DNA from: Diphasiastrum complanatum
Taxonomy: Eukaryota > Streptophyta > Lycopodiopsida > Lycopodiales > Lycopodiaceae
Assembly (NCBI GenBank): GCA_029204225.1
Contig: CM055097.1
Span: forward strand, 67,920,801 to 67,984,800
Length of the DNA stretch: 64,000 bases
Direction of reading: 5' to 3'
A program made the position numbers and the translations under genes. The notes under the pieces are model-generated. The model saw nothing but the letters and a program-made list of their open reading frames with translations. It was not told the DNA's origin and did not search any database. Of this stretch, positions 1 to 16,916 are shown piece after piece; the stretch's first letter is position 1; every line of letters starts with the position of its first letter.

Positions 1-16
1 TTCAGACCATTCTTCA

Positions 17-4184
<4,168 letters not shown>

Positions 4185-4291
4185 AATTTATCTGTTACCA
4201 CAACTGATCTGAAGACTCTATTTCCACTCCGGATCCTCGATGATAAGGCTCCTTTTCTATGTGTCCAAATGGAGGGAGATTAAGAATGTCA

Positions 4292-4338
<47 letters not shown>

Positions 4339-4470
4339 ACTGGGAGACGCACTCGCTCAATCCTATATAATATATATCATGTTTGCTGACGTCAATAGTT
4401 TGTTGACCAGATCTGGTCCGTCCAGGTCTCTATGGTCGTCGCTGAATGATCCCACGTGGCTCAGGTGGGA
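4185..4470 (-). promoter_or_regulatory. Upstream region of the P450 gene: TATA, GA tract, G-box
   Basis: On the minus strand a TATA-rich stretch (about 4358-4381) lies roughly 180 nt before the ATG at 4184. A GA repeat (4294-4337) lies between it and the ATG, probably in the 5' leader as in many plant genes. A perfect palindromic G-box, CCACGTGG, sits at 4452-4459. A TGAC/TTGACC pair lies near 4388-4410. G-boxes bind bHLH, bZIP and BES1/BZR-type factors, so feedback by brassinosteroid signalling is possible but only inferred. Confidence 0.5.
4294..4337. repeat. (TC)n microsatellite
   Basis: About 22 uninterrupted TC units; reads as GA on the strand of the P450 gene and falls in its likely 5' leader. 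Confidence 0.95.
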
Positions 4471-5986
4471 TTCTGAGCAGCCTTGCAATTTGCCTTTCAA
4501 GGGTCTCTTTGCATTTTGTAAGAAGGCCACATAGATTCGTCAAAATCCACAAGGAAGGCCCACCTTAAAGTCCGGACAAGCAGATTTTGCACCACCATTG
4601 CAATGACATTGGTGGTGCACACTCGAGTACTCGTGCAGCAACCAGCTACTGGAGATGGTGGGTGATACCACCATTTTTTGCTTGGTTGGTGTGTTTTGAG
4701 AGTGGAGAGGTCCAGTAATCAAATGGTGGGGAAACTACAATGGTGAAGAGATACGTGGGATACATCTCTCAAAAACCTGAGGAATATCAGTGCGATACAT
4801 TCCAGAATGATGACTGAACTATTAATCAAAGTGTGGAATGTGTTGATCCTCTTTTTCCAATATTAGATTTGTGGGACACCACCATAGTCAGAGTAGTGGC
4901 GGTGCAGAAATAGTTCATCCTTAAAATCTAGCCTTGTAATAAAAAAGCCCAATGAATACGTCAAAAACTGAATAAAAAGCTAGAAACTCTCAAAAAACCT
5001 CATTAAATTAGTCCTACAATATGTTTTCAAAGAGTTAACACTCTTGGCACATTCCCTTTTAAAAGGGCACGACAACAACCATTGTTTCAAATTGAATGTT
5101 ATTAAAAACGAATACCTTTGAAGTATTTCAATAAAAAAGGAATATATGCCCTATAAATTCCAAGTGTGATTGAGACTCTCCTCCAATTTGTCTGGCCTTT
5201 CTATTGCCTAAAGGCTCCAAATTTGAGACGCTTTTGAACGACAGATTTGGAAACCTCCTTGGAGCTCTCTCCAACGTACTACAATTTTGGAGGCTTGTCT
5301 GCTTCTAGAAAAGGTTTTATTTAATATCTTCCAACTCGAAACCCTAAGCTAGTATATTCCAAGCGCTAAATTTTGACTTTAATTTTGAATAGTTAGCATG
5401 ACAACAAAATCAATAATTGAAGGCATCGTTTCAAGTAGTTTGCCACAACTACTTGCATTCAGATTAGTAGTGCTTGTACCATTTCACTAACTCCTGTGAT
5501 CGAGATAAGAATGAAAGACTAATGTCTCGAATAGGCGTACAATTGCCCTACACTCATGTGCTAGGCACAAACTTGCACGAGGCTCCAACTCTTACTCAAG
5601 CTTTCATGTGAATTCGAGTCAGCTTGCAGAGAGGCCTTTTCGTACAAATTTAGCCTTACCTTCCTGACAACTTTCATCATGGGTTCAATTATTATAGCTA
5701 GGTGCAAACATTTTCAGAGATCATTAAAAACTTAAAATTTTCATAGCTAGACTGACCATAATTCATGACAACCATGTTCCTGATTATCTCAAGTTAATCA
5801 TTCATTGACCTTGAGTTAGGAGAGTCCTAGAAGAGGACTAGAACTAAGGCTAACTCAAGATATACTATATTGGTTTATAGGCCAGCAAATAACAAGAGAT
5901 TCCCTATATAAACAACATTTGGTGAGCAAAGCCATTTACTAGTATCAAAGTCAATCTCGTGGCCCATGCCACATTTGGGCTTTTAC
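4471..5986. other. No gene seen; decayed sequence
   Basis: No coding exon with convincing splice signals. An imperfect palindrome around 4590-4627 (ACCACCATTG and its complement) may be a hairpin or MITE relic. The rest is AT-rich with no recognised family. Confidence 0.5.
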
Positions 5987-7140
5987 TTAGATCATGCTAC
6001 ACAGTAACACAGACACCTTCACAAAGCAACGATCATGGGCGAATTCTACTTTCAACTTTTGATCAGTAATGACTCCAACAGAAAGTAGATTTTTCTTCAA
6101 ACCTGGTACGTAAAGTACCTCCCTGATCATCCTGCTTTTGCCATCAGGCAGTTGGATTGAAATTGTGCCTATCCCCTTGATCATGCACACCTCACCATTT
6201 GCTTGTGAAACAGATGTTCCATTATCCAACACCTTCAAACTACTAAACCAATTCTTGTTACCTGTCATGTGTCTTGTGGCTCCTGAGTCAATATACCATG
6301 CTTGATCATCTTGATTATATGAAGATGCTAGAGTCTTCAATCTCACCCTCATCGACAAGGTTACTTGCTTGTTTTGGTTTCCCCTTGCCTTGTTCCGCCA
6401 GGAATTTGTGACATTCACTCTTCCAATGGCCCTTTTTACCACAATGGAAGCACTTGCCTTTCTTCTTAGTTTTGCTGGAAGATCCCTCATCCTCCTGAGA
6501 CTTGGCAAATTGCTGCTTAGACTTCTTCTTGCCCTTGCCCTTGCCTTGTTTTTGGCATGTCGCAAGTGCCTGATCGTTAGTATTTTGACGTCTAGCTTTC
6601 ACCATTTCTCGTCGTTGCTCTTCCTGCATCAAGATTCCTGTGAGCTCGTCAAAGGTTGGCAATTTTTCTCTTGATGCTATTCTGCTCACAAACATCTGAT
6701 AGGGTTCTGCAATGCCGCATAATGCATTATGCACCAACTCCACATCACGTATGCGCTCTCCGATCGAATGCAGTTCATCTCTCATTGTCTTGATTCTGGT
6801 CATGTACGTCTGAATGTGGTCTCCTTGCTCCATGCGGGCACTATTCAACTTTGACTTCAGAAACATGATTCTTGATGGATTTGACGTCTCGAACTGCTCC
6901 TTTAGCACATCCCATGCCTGTCTGGGTGTAATAGCATCACAAATGTGGGTAATGATGTGATCCTTCACTGACAAGTTAATGAAGGTCAAAGCTTTCCTCA
7001 TCTTTTTGTCGAACACTTTGATGTCTGCTTCATTTGGTGGCCTTCTCTCACCACCTGTGACGACTTCCCACACATCTTTCTCCATCAGTATGTTTTTCAT
7101 TTTGAATTTCCACACTGCATAGTTGGGCTACTTTCACTCA
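5987..7140 (-). pseudogene. Copia gag and protease remnant
   Basis: Reading 7130 to 5987: a Copia gag (NYAVWKFKMKN start, UBN2-type body) and a CCHC zinc knuckle CFHCGKKGHWKSEC, then, in another frame, the aspartic protease WYIDSGATRHMTG and the linker EVLYVPGLKKNLLSV. A frameshift near 6315-6565 separates gag from protease. Integrase, RT and RNase H are absent. It belongs with the primer-binding site at 8464-8475 on the same strand, giving a 5' half-element of about 2.5 kb. Confidence 0.85.
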
Positions 7141-8463
7141 AAATGGACTCTCCCATGTTTGCCATTGCAAAACTGCTTGAAACTTCTGCCTTAGGCTAAG
7201 AACAATATGTCGAGGCCAACAGTGATGTCAGAAGTTGAAAATAATGACTTGCACTTTTTTTCTTACCAGGCCACTCGCCGCTTTTCCACCAATTTGAAAG
7301 CCAAATCGGCATCGCCTTCCGAAATGCACTCAGTCGTCAACTCCCAACAACGTGCCCAGTGGAATGGTGAAACTACTTCTGACGTACTCTGAATACTTTC
7401 TCCGTTGCAACCACTCTGTTTTGTTGTACCGTACTTGCAGGTACAGTCCGGGTGCCCTTCGTTTGGAGGTTATAGCCTTTCATTTGGGTCAAAACGGGCA
7501 AAGGACCCAAAAATAGGGACTTTTCTAGCTTTTGAATTGTTTCTTCACTTTGAAGAAACTTCACTCTTCCTTGTGAAGGGACCCAACTCAACTTTCAGTA
7601 TGAGAATTGTTAATGAAGTTGAAGGCTAGAATGCACTTCAATTCTTTAGGGCCCTGTTCAAAGCTCATCCAATGGCTGAACCAAATCTTGTGGTTCAAAT
7701 TTCTTTCCCATCACAGATTCTGGACCGTTGATTCATTTGACACCTCATCTAAAGGTCCAAAGTACATCTGGGCATCGAACCATACTCCTGCAGACGCTAT
7801 GGTCTTCAGTACACTAAGTTGTTTATCGCGTTGGGCGCGCAAACCGCCCGCGACCTCCCTGCCTGCGGCCGCGCCTCCCTTCTCTGAAAACTATCAGATT
7901 AAACTCTTCTGTGGATCGTTTTGAGCACAATCTGAGGCCTGGAGCAGGGTCGCCCTACTGAATCCATGACTGTAGAGTGTTCAGTCAAGAAATTCCGTGG
8001 AGAAACGGTGATTTTAGCTCAACTTGACAAAGTGGCTTTTTCACCTTTTTCCCGCAAATCTGCTAGGTTAACTGTCTGGAGACAAATCTCTGACATAAAC
8101 CTCAGAATCTCTCCATGGCTGATTGACAATGTGACTAGCTTCCTTCCTGTCCTTACGGCATCCAAAACGGTGCACAAACAGCGAAGAAATCACCAATTAT
8201 GTATAAAAACCGTAACCCCAAGTCTGGTTTCAATTTTCAGCTGGCTTCGAAATTGTCAATTTTTCACCAAATTCTTTCCTGTCTGATGCTATGCACAAGC
8301 TAATAATCCCTCTGTTGAGCTTAGCAAGCCTCTATAAATTAGAAATCGTGCACCAGTGCTTCTCTTTCCGTCTTCAACCTGCTGTAAAACCCCAAACTCT
8401 CAGAAGATAGTTCTCCCGAAGCTCTCTTCAACGACGACACTGTACTATGTACACTCCCTGTAC
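7141..8463 (-). other. Leader region of the Copia remnant, no gene
   Basis: About 1.3 kb lies between the primer-binding site and gag, unusually long for a Copia leader, with no recognisable ORF. The first possible gag ATGs, near 7168 and 7159, are out of frame with the gag body, another sign of decay. Confidence 0.5.
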
Positions 8464-8475
8464 GGCTCTGATACC
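8464..8475 (-). other. Retrotransposon primer-binding site
   Basis: The minus strand reads TGGTATCAGAGC, the complement of the initiator-Met tRNA 3' end. The putative 5' LTR lies at higher coordinates; the words AGATCATGCTACA-AGTAACACA near 8506-8526 recur near 5990-6012, consistent with LTR or edge sequence on both sides of the remnant. Confidence 0.7.
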
Positions 8476-8799
8476 AACTTAAAATTTGCTTTGCACAGGA
8501 ACACAGATCATGCTACATAGTAACACAAACAGAAAATCACTCTCCTCAGCAAGCTCACATAGCAGCTGTGTATCTTTCTTAATCCCAATCGGTTTGCGCA
8601 ACAAATGGAGGCTACGCGGTCAAGGATTGCCCTATTGGGGCAATCACATCTTGGTTTGGGGGGCAAAGCCAATATCCAAACCCAGTTTGTAAGTAAGTTT
8701 TTTTTTTTCATTTAAAGTAATTTAGATTGTTTTTATTTTATGTTATTGTTTTATTAACTAATCAATGTTTGTTTTGTGACTTTAGATTAATGATTTCAG

Positions 8800-9087
8800 A
8801 AGGCCTTTTACGAAAGCCGAATACAAGATCGGGTATCAACAAGGATACTCGGCTTTGGTGGATCACATGAAAGAAAAAGGGATATTGCCATTGGTAAGAA
8901 TTAGTTCTTTATTGATTTTTGTGCTTTAGAATCACTAAATCTAAAAGGTGTTTAGTCTAATGCTTGTATTTTTTGAGTTTTGTAGAGAGAATCCACATTA
9001 AGTGCACCAAGCAGAGAGGCCGATGATGAAAAAGGAGAGGAAGAGGAAGACGAAGATGAAGATGCAAATTCCATTGAAGATAATTAA
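8800..9087 (+). CDS. Two-exon C-terminal gene fragment with acidic tail
   Basis: Not recognised. Exon 8800-8893 follows a good acceptor (TTTCAG) and ends at GTAAGA; exon 8986-9087 follows TTTTGTAG and ends in TAA. The phases fit. The 64 residues read RRPFTKAEYKIGYQ..., then an acidic tail rich in E and D (EEEEDEDEDANSIEDN). No upstream exon was found, so this is the 3' end of a gene, possibly transposon-derived. The preserved frame across the intron supports real coding origin. Confidence 0.4.
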
Positions 9088-9420
9088 GTATCTATTTAGT
9101 TTATTATGTAATGTGATATAGATAAGTTGGAGCTTTTGATACCCCATTTTTGAATCTATGTACTCTTTCTTTATCATAATATAAAAGTTTTTGTGATCCT
9201 GTACATGATTGTCTTTGTATCAATTTTGTATATGAATGTCTTTGATATCAAACAATAAATCAAACAAACAATGATTTATTTATGAGCATATTGAAACATA
9301 CTCTTGATGATTATTGATACTTGTGATTGATTTGTTGGATTTAATTTTCTGTTGTGAGCTAGATCTCACATTTTTAGTTGCAATTTTTTAATAGGTTGGA
9401 TCAACATACAAGTTAGATCC
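9088..9420. other. AT-rich spacer, no gene
   Basis: Probable 3' flank of the preceding fragment; nothing else recognisable. Confidence 0.5.
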
Positions 9421-9424
9421 TAGA

Positions 9425-9976
9425 TTGAAACAGTAGCAACATATTCAGAACAAATTCTAATCCTTATCTCTATGTGCTTACTAGTGGTGATAGTGTTGCA
9501 TTAGTTGTGTTATATGTTGATGGTATCATTATCACATGAAATGATGAGAACTTGATAAAATCTATGAAGTTTAGTTTGTGCAAGCATTTTGAGATGATTG
9601 ATTTGGATATGATGCATTATTGTCTAGGCATAGAAGTATGGCAAAACATAGACACTATTGAGCTTTCACAAGCAAAATATGCTCGAGAGTCTTAGGTAGA
9701 TTTCATATGTTTGATTATAAGCCGTTGACCTTGCCTAGTGAAGTCAACAAGAAATTGTCACATCTTGATCAGAGTGGTCCTATTGATTTCAAATTGTATC
9801 GCCAACTTGTTGGTAGTTTCATATATCTCACCCCTATTAGACCACACATTTATTATGTTGTGAGTCTTGTGAGTCAGTTCATGGCATCACCTACCTTGAA
9901 GCATTGGAAAGTAGCTAAATGCATTTTGAGGTATGTGAAAGGCACATTTGATCTTGGACTAGTTTACTCAAGATGA
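9425..9976 (+). pseudogene. Copia reverse transcriptase remnant
   Basis: RT C-terminal half in two frames. The catalytic box reads YVDG instead of YVDD near 9511, followed by the usual MIDLDMMHYCLGIEVW segment, then YRQLVGSFIYL, HWKVAKCILRYVKGT. The ORF 9707-9976 covers the last part. The altered Asp, an in-frame stop just after it and a frameshift make it dead. RNase H is missing after 9976. Confidence 0.8.
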
Positions 9977-10100
9977 TTTGATTCACATGTTGCCATCATT
10001 GTCATTGTTAGTGTCCATAATAGGATTGTCATCAACATCTTCATTATTTATCGAAGACTTTGATCAAATGTGCATTGATGGGATTTTTTCAATATTACAC

Positions 10101-10300
10101 TCAAAATGATCGGCACGATCTAGAGGTCATCGCATTCAAAACAAAAAAAAATTGACACCATTTTTCTCCTTTTCTCGTGTCAACCTTCAAATGTTGATTT
10201 GCCATCACACCAGAAAGCAAACTCTCCTTGAGTCCAGGAACATAAAGTACATTGGGAATATTCTTGATCAGATTCTTCTTGATCAGATCATAGAAAATCT
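10101..10300 (-). pseudogene. Copia protease-integrase linker fragment
   Basis: The minus strand reads NVLYVPGLKESLLS and ANQHLKVD, matching the segment after the protease in the 6.0-6.5 kb Copia remnant (EVLYVPGLKKNLLSVGVI). Orientation is opposite to the neighbouring RT piece, so the two come from different insertions or a rearrangement. Confidence 0.6.
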
Positions 10301-10780
10301 TGAATTTTACCCTCATCAGACAACAGAAACTGTATTTCCTTGTATCAAAAATCTTTGTCCAATTTTTCATACTTTTATCTGTGTCAGATCTTTCACCAGA
10401 GATGTCGGCGAAGGTTATTTCTCAAAAAAAAATTTAAAAAAGTTGTTCAGAGAGTTTTTTTTTTTTTTTTCAAAATAGCACTGTTTAACCTTCGCCAAGC
10501 CAACCTTTGCCTAGTGGACCTTCGCTAGACCTATTTCAAGTTTCTGATTTTCCAGATCAAGTCTCTGTCAAAATTTGGATCAAATCTGATATATTCTGAA
10601 TTGGATTCTGAGAGATTTATCATTTTTGAGAAGTATCGATTGATCAAATTTCGAAAAGTTTTTTATCATATAGAGTCGGATTCTTGAAAAAGGAAATAGA
10701 TCTAGCAGATTTGATCTGAGATAGTTTTTTGAAAAAATCTAGATCCAATCTCATTGTCCGCTTGATCCAAATTTGTAAAG
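10301..10780. other. Leader or LTR remnant of the Gypsy element
   Basis: AT-rich with a 16-base T run near 10457-10472. CTTCGCC/CTTCGCTAG words around 10492-10530 recur near 16600-16680 on the far side of the Gypsy pol, which may mark LTR relics. No gene. Confidence 0.4.
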
Positions 10781-13700
10781 ATGGCTGCCCCTGGAGCTGC
10801 TCCTGGAGGTGCTCCATGGGAGGTCAATCCAATTATTGTTAGAAGAGCACCCCGATTGGATCTATCCAAGTATAATGGATTAACAAATCTTGTTAGATTT
10901 CTTCATATCTATATCCTGTGAGGTCTATGGTGAGATTTATCCTCAAGATAAACTTAAGCTGTTTCCTATGGCCTTAACAGGCACAACACAAGATTGGTAC
11001 TATAACCAAGATGAAACGGAACGTATAGATTGGGAGGTTGTTAAACGAGCCCTTATCACACGGTTCAAATTGCGGAAGTTTATGGAAGACCCTTTCCTAC
11101 TTTTAAGTAAAGTTAAAATGGGAAAGCGAAAAATGGTTCGAGATTACATCGAAAGGGTGAAACGTCTCAGATCTGAATGCGAACCTGAGCTGATTAATGA
11201 AAATGCCATGATTATGTGGTTTTTGTCAGGTCTACCTAAACGGATCTGATGTGAGCTGAAATGCCCTAATGAGTACACACTTTTGCAAAATGCTATGGAT
11301 GATGCAATTCGGGAGGAGGATGAAGATTCAAATGATGAGCCGAATGTCAGTATGTTCCCTTGTACAACAGGACAGACTACTACGACATCCACCACTATTG
11401 CATCAACGAATTCCAATGCTACTGCAGAAATGATGCTCAATGAGTTCAAGAAACTTGGGAAGACCCAGCAGAAACAGATGGAAAAGTTGCAGTTGCAATT
11501 TGATGAGAAGATCAAAGCATTGGAAAATTTCCACGGAGAAACAAACAAGGAACCTGAGAAGGTTGCAAAGACTTTTCCTACCAGGGAAAATATTTGGTGT
11601 TCTATTTGTACAGGAAATTACACAGTGAACGAGTGTCCTCAATTGAAAAAACGAATGGAAATCAGTGTTTGCCATCTATGTAATTCACCTGACCATGAGA
11701 CTGCTTTTTGCAACTTCGACCCTCAGATAATTCAGCAACGGTATGCCCAGATGGGATATCGAGAACCACATTATGGAGGAAATCCAGCAACAAGACTGCG
11801 ACAATCTACTCTTAGATACCCGGAACGTTTAGCTTTGTCAGCCCCACCAAAACACTCCGCTCCTCCTGCCAATTTGATGGAACCAGAACCTTATAGAAGT
11901 GCTGAGCAATGGAGCTATGGTAATGATCAGAAAGGTGGATCTTCTAAACAGTATGTCATTTATGCTGCCGCTCAACAACAAGCCCCGAGAAGTTGGACCA
12001 GAGCACCACTTGGATGCTTTGCATGTGGAGAAAATCATAGAGTTGCAGAATGTCCAAATAAAGAAAAATTTGTACCATTCTGTCATGATTGTGGATATGG
12101 GCATTGCTATAAAGACTGTCCAGCAAGACCGAAGCCACCACCAGCTACAACACCTGTAAATTTGATAACAATCAAGAAAGGATCAGTAGCTCAGAATAAA
12201 CCAAGTGCACCCTTGATGGTGGTCACCAGAGCACAAAAGCAAAAAGAACCAGTATTGGATCCAGTACTTGCTGATTCTATACCATTGAACGATACACCAA
12301 CAACATCGAGAGTCTATCCAAATCTTAATGCAGAAAAATGAAGATATCAGGATATGAGACAATGGATTAAACATCTGCAAGAAGAAGAGAAACTTGAAGC
12401 TGCTAAAGTAATAGCTGAAGTTCGGTCTTCACCATTGCAGCCTCCAAGAAATTTACGTACGGATATGAATGATCAATTACATCATCATGAAGAACCCTTC
12501 AAGATGACTGAACCGGAAGCACCGCATACAGAATTACTCATGAACATTTTGTCTAGCAAGATCAATATTTTATTGGGAGAGTTCCTAAAGTGGGTGCCAA
12601 AAGCAAAAGAAGTCTTAGTGCAAAAGTTAGCTCAAGAAGAACCAGAAGTCCATCAGGAGCCACTTTTTTGTGCTGGATTTGAAGAATCTAATGATGTACT
12701 CCATGTTGGAGCCGCTTGGGAAAGTGAACAAAAGAATATCCCTCTACCAATACAACATAGACAATTTCCTAAAGAAGCAGCCGTGATAGATGGCAGTTCA
12801 GGAGTTAACCTGATTTCTGCAAGGCTATGTGCAAAATGGGGCCTTACAGAGATCAAACCTGCTACTTTTGCTATTAAGCTAGCTGATCAAATGACAGTTC
12901 GTCCACGAGGAATAGTGGAAGATATACCCGTCAGGATTGCAGGAGTACAGTTCGTCATTACTTTCGTCGTGATGGACTTACCAAAAGCGCCAAATGTCTA
13001 CCGAGTTCTATTAGGACTTCCATGGTTACGAGTTGTGCAAGTAGTTCATAACTGGGGCACCGGAAAGATCACTTTTGAAAATCGTAAATGTGCAGTTAAA
13101 GTTGATCCTACGACTTGGACTATCAAACCAGTGGTTCAAAAAGAAGATGATGATTCATCAACAACGGATCACACTTGTGCTCGACCAAGGAAAAAATTGG
13201 GAGCTCACTACGATTCTCAAACGGATAGTGTCAATTGGAATGAAGCTCTTGCAACAATTGATTGTACAGCAGGATATATGTGTCAACAAGATATTCAATC
13301 AGAGTTGAGCGAGATTTCCTTATTAGATCGAACTTTGGATACACCAATCACGTTTCCACTAAATGTGCTGAATGTAGCCTGGATATCAACAGAACCTATA
13401 CCAAATCCAATTGAGGATGATCTCATACCAGTGAGCCATGCCTTGACTTATGATGGCAATGCAGAACTTATGGATGAGCAGATTTTAAATCATATGGATC
13501 CGACCAGATTTGGAGTGCGTAATGTTCCTGATGGACCAACAATCAAACCGTCCAAAGCAGTTATATTGAAGGGAGACAGGATCACAGGTTCGATGACGAA
13601 GAAACAAGCTAAGCAACATTATAATACGGTCCTGAAATGGGAAAATCTCCCTCGGAGGATTGATTCAAAGGAAGTGCCACCTCTATTGGATAAAGACAAA

Positions 13701-16080
13701 GGAAAAGTCAAGAATGATTCTTCAAGTCAGACTTCCAGCAAGACATCATTGTCTAGGAAGTCTTCACCTGTGAAAAAAGAATTATCATCTCAAAAGCCAT
13801 CACCTCCATGATCAATTCCTGCTAAGAAGGCTAAACGAAGATCCAAGACAAGTCCTTTCGAAAAAGAACAAGCAAATGTAGTCCAGCATGATATGTCAGA
13901 GCATTTTAAACGTTATACACTGGATGATGTGGTTATTATGTTACCTAAAGCACATCGTGAACATGAAGATCACATACCGGAATTCAAAGAGGTTTACGAT
14001 GGCCCAGCTAGGACGCAGCCAATGAATCTTGCCGAACCAAGAGAAGCGGAAAAGATTGTACAAGTGGGATCACAACTTACTCCTGAACAGTATCAAGCAC
14101 TCCGCTTGTTACTTATTAAGTATCAAGGTTGCGTTGCATGGAGTTATCAAGATTTGAAGGGTATTTCGACATCAGTGATTGAACATACCATACCTTTAGT
14201 ACCTGATGCGATTTCAAAGTTTACAAAGTTCTATCGTTGTAATCCTAATGTGGCAGATCTGATAAAGAAAGAACTTGAGAGATTGCTTGACGCCGATTTC
14301 ATTTATGAGATCAAGCACACTGAATGGATTTCACCGATTGTCATTGTTCCTAAGAAAAATGGAAAATTGAGGATTTGTGTGAATCTCAAAGCATTGAATA
14401 AAGTGACACGGAAGGATCACTTTCCGTTGCCTTTTACTGAAAGCATATTGGATCGCCTTGCAAGAGCGGAAGCTTATAGTTTCCTGGATGGATTTACTAG
14501 TTACAACCAGATTAAGATTGCACCTGCCGATCGCCACAAAACTGCTTTTGCAACAGAATGGGGCACCTCTGCTTACAAAGTAATGTTGTTTGGACTCTGT
14601 AATGCACCAAGTTCATTCCAAAGAGTAATGCAATTTGATTTTAAAAATTATCTATAGAAATTTCTTGAAATTTACTTGGACGACTTGGGAATTCATAATA
14701 CAGATATAGACCACCTGGATCGATTGGAAAAAGTATTTGAAAGATGCCACAAATATTAGATTTCTCTAAATCTAGAAAAATGCCAGATATGGGTTTCGCA
14801 CGGAGTTGTGCTTGGACATGTGATATCAAGACATGGTATTGCCACAGATCAAAGTTATTGTGGAATTGCCATCGCCAGCAATAATTCGAGGAGTTTATGT
14901 GTTTATGGGTCATGCGAACTACTATCGAATTTTTATTATCTTCTTTGCGGATTTAGCACGACCTATGTACAAACTAACTATTGTTCCTATTTGGACAGTA
15001 GAGGCATTAGAAGCCTTTGAAAAGTTAAAAAAAGCATTAACTTCAACACCAATACTGCATTTTCTAGATTGGACAATAGAGCTTCATGTTCATACAGATG
15101 CCTCAAAATACGCCATTGGATCAGTTTTGACGCAGCCAGGTGACTATAAGAAGGATTATCCTATACGATTTGCAAGCAGACAGCTTATAGATTCAAAGAA
15201 GAATTATTTAACAACAAAACGTGAAGTGCTAGCCATGATTTTTTTTGTTCAGAAATTTCGCCACTACCTCATTAAAACGCACTTTTCATTTTATACGGAT
15301 CATCAACCGTTACTTTACTTGGTAAACAAGACATGCAATACTGGACGTATTGCAAGATGGTTATTATTATTGACTGAAATTGACTTTCGGATTGTGGTTC
15401 GAAAGGGAAAGCAACATTATCTAGCCGATCACGTTTCGCGAATTGAATCCGCACCAGTTAATACTGAACTGGATGATGAACTACCAGATGTTGTGTTGTT
15501 CTATGTTGAAGCAGTACTTGAGTGGGCGACAAATATTGTTGAGTACCTAATGCTAGGACAACCGAATGACTCTTTGACAAAAGTATAGAAGAGACAATTG
15601 ATTCATAAGGCTCAACCTTATCAGTTGATTGCAGAACAATTGTACCGTCGTGGATCAGATAATATTTTACAAAGGTGTGTTTTACCACATGAAGTACCAG
15701 ATTTAATCATGTTTTCACATGATGGCATGGGTGGAGGACACTTCTCTACAGATATTACTGTTTGCAAACTTTTGCAATCTGGTTGTTGGTGGCCTACGCT
15801 TCATAAGGACACATAAATTTTTATTCAAACATGTGATGTTTGCCAGTGAGCACAACGGCCTACTCGACAAAATTATGAACCCTTGCATCCGGTTTTATCG
15901 CAAGCACCATTTGAAAAATGGGGACTGGATTATGTTGGTCCTATTCATCCTGCCGCGCAAGGATCTTAGGCCCGATACATTATCGTTGCAACCGATTATA
16001 TGACCAAGTGGGTTGAAGCCAAAGCTGTCAAAGTGGCTGATGCAAAATCTACGGCCAAGTTTCTATATGAAAATATTATA
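10781..16080 (+). pseudogene. Ty3/Gypsy gag-pol polyprotein, decayed
   Basis: Likely start ATG at 10781 (MAAPGAAPGG). Gag body with ALTGTTQDWYYNQ near 10970, two Cys-rich knuckles (CFACGENHRVAEC near 12015 and CHDCGYGHCYKDC), protease AVIDGSSGVNLIS near 12780, RT from 13893 with FGLCNAPSSFQRVM and the catalytic YLDD near 14675, RNase H near 15060 (HVHTDASKYAIGSV), the His-Cys zinc finger of integrase near 15715 and the integrase core start WGLDYVGPIHP near 15920. Sequence is lost at about 16080 within integrase. It carries frameshifts near 10888 and 14850 and nine in-frame stops, each one C-to-T step from a Gln or Arg codon. No chromodomain was seen; it looks like a non-chromovirus plant lineage. 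Confidence 0.9.
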
Positions 16081-16785
16081 GCATGCTCCGCCAGTTCAGC
16101 AAGCCTGACCTCAATATATTTTTTAATTTTATTTGTTTTCCAATTTTTTGTTTTCGATATTTAATTTACTGAGTTTTTTTGAAAAAAGACAGTTAAAAAT
16201 AAATAAATAAATAAGGAAAGACTGATGAGCCAAAGTCAGGATGTCATCAGCATAAGGAAAAGGAAGCACAATATTTTTTATGGATAATAACTTAGAAAAT
16301 CACTGATTTGGGCAGATTTGGCCTAATACAGTACCGAAAACCTTTGTTGAGCTCTCAGACTGTACATCCACCCTTGATTTATCTAAATTGGAGTGGGCGA
16401 AGGTTCCTGACAAGAGAAAATCCAATTTTTGAGTCAGGCAAATGTTCAGTGATATGCCATTTTGAGAACCTTCATTGAGCATCATAACCTCATTATGAAC
16501 CTTTGTCGACCTACTAGATGATCTTAAAATGTCAAAATTAGGTTGTCCATTGGTTCAGATTGTAAAAAAATGCATTTATGACAGTACCTGGACGAAGGAC
16601 TCTCCTGGGCGAAGGTTCATCCTTCGCCAGCCCTGGAAAACGTTCTTCTGATAGGTTCAGATCCCTAGAAACCTTCGTCGAGATTTTTATAGCCTATTTT
16701 TACAGTGTTGTACATGCCTGTAAATTTTTGTTCAGAACTGATCAGCTAAGCTACTATTCAGTGTAATGGACCCACCAAATTCACC
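16081..16785. other. Non-coding junction, possible LTR remnant
   Basis: Follows the abrupt loss of integrase homology. AT-rich start, then repeated CTTCGCC/CGAAGG words (16600-16680) like those before gag. No gene. Confidence 0.4.
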
Positions 16786-16791
16786 TATAAA
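16786..16791 (+). promoter_or_regulatory. TATA box candidate before the 16.9 kb ORF
   Basis: CTATAAATTGG lies 131 nt before the first ATG (16917) of the downstream ORF, a normal plant spacing. Confidence 0.4.
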
Positions 16792-16916
16792 TTGGCTAAA
16801 TTCGATTCATTCGTCACTTGTGCTAGCGAAGCTCTTGCAAATTTTTCTTGCGACTAAAGCCTTCCAAATTTCCTGCATTGCCCTCTGATACACTTTCACG
16901 TGTTTATAATTCCTTT

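Noticed and set aside
4259-4534. Plus-strand ORF with a Leu-Ser repeat upstream of the P450 gene
   Set aside because: Microsatellite translation within the P450 leader and promoter.
6369-6674. 101-codon plus-strand hydrophobic ORF
   Set aside because: Antisense of the Copia gag and zinc-knuckle region.
10781-16080. Stop codon readthrough or recoding in the Gypsy gag-pol
   Set aside because: Stops occur across all domains together with frameshifts and loss of half the integrase, which fits decay better than programmed recoding.
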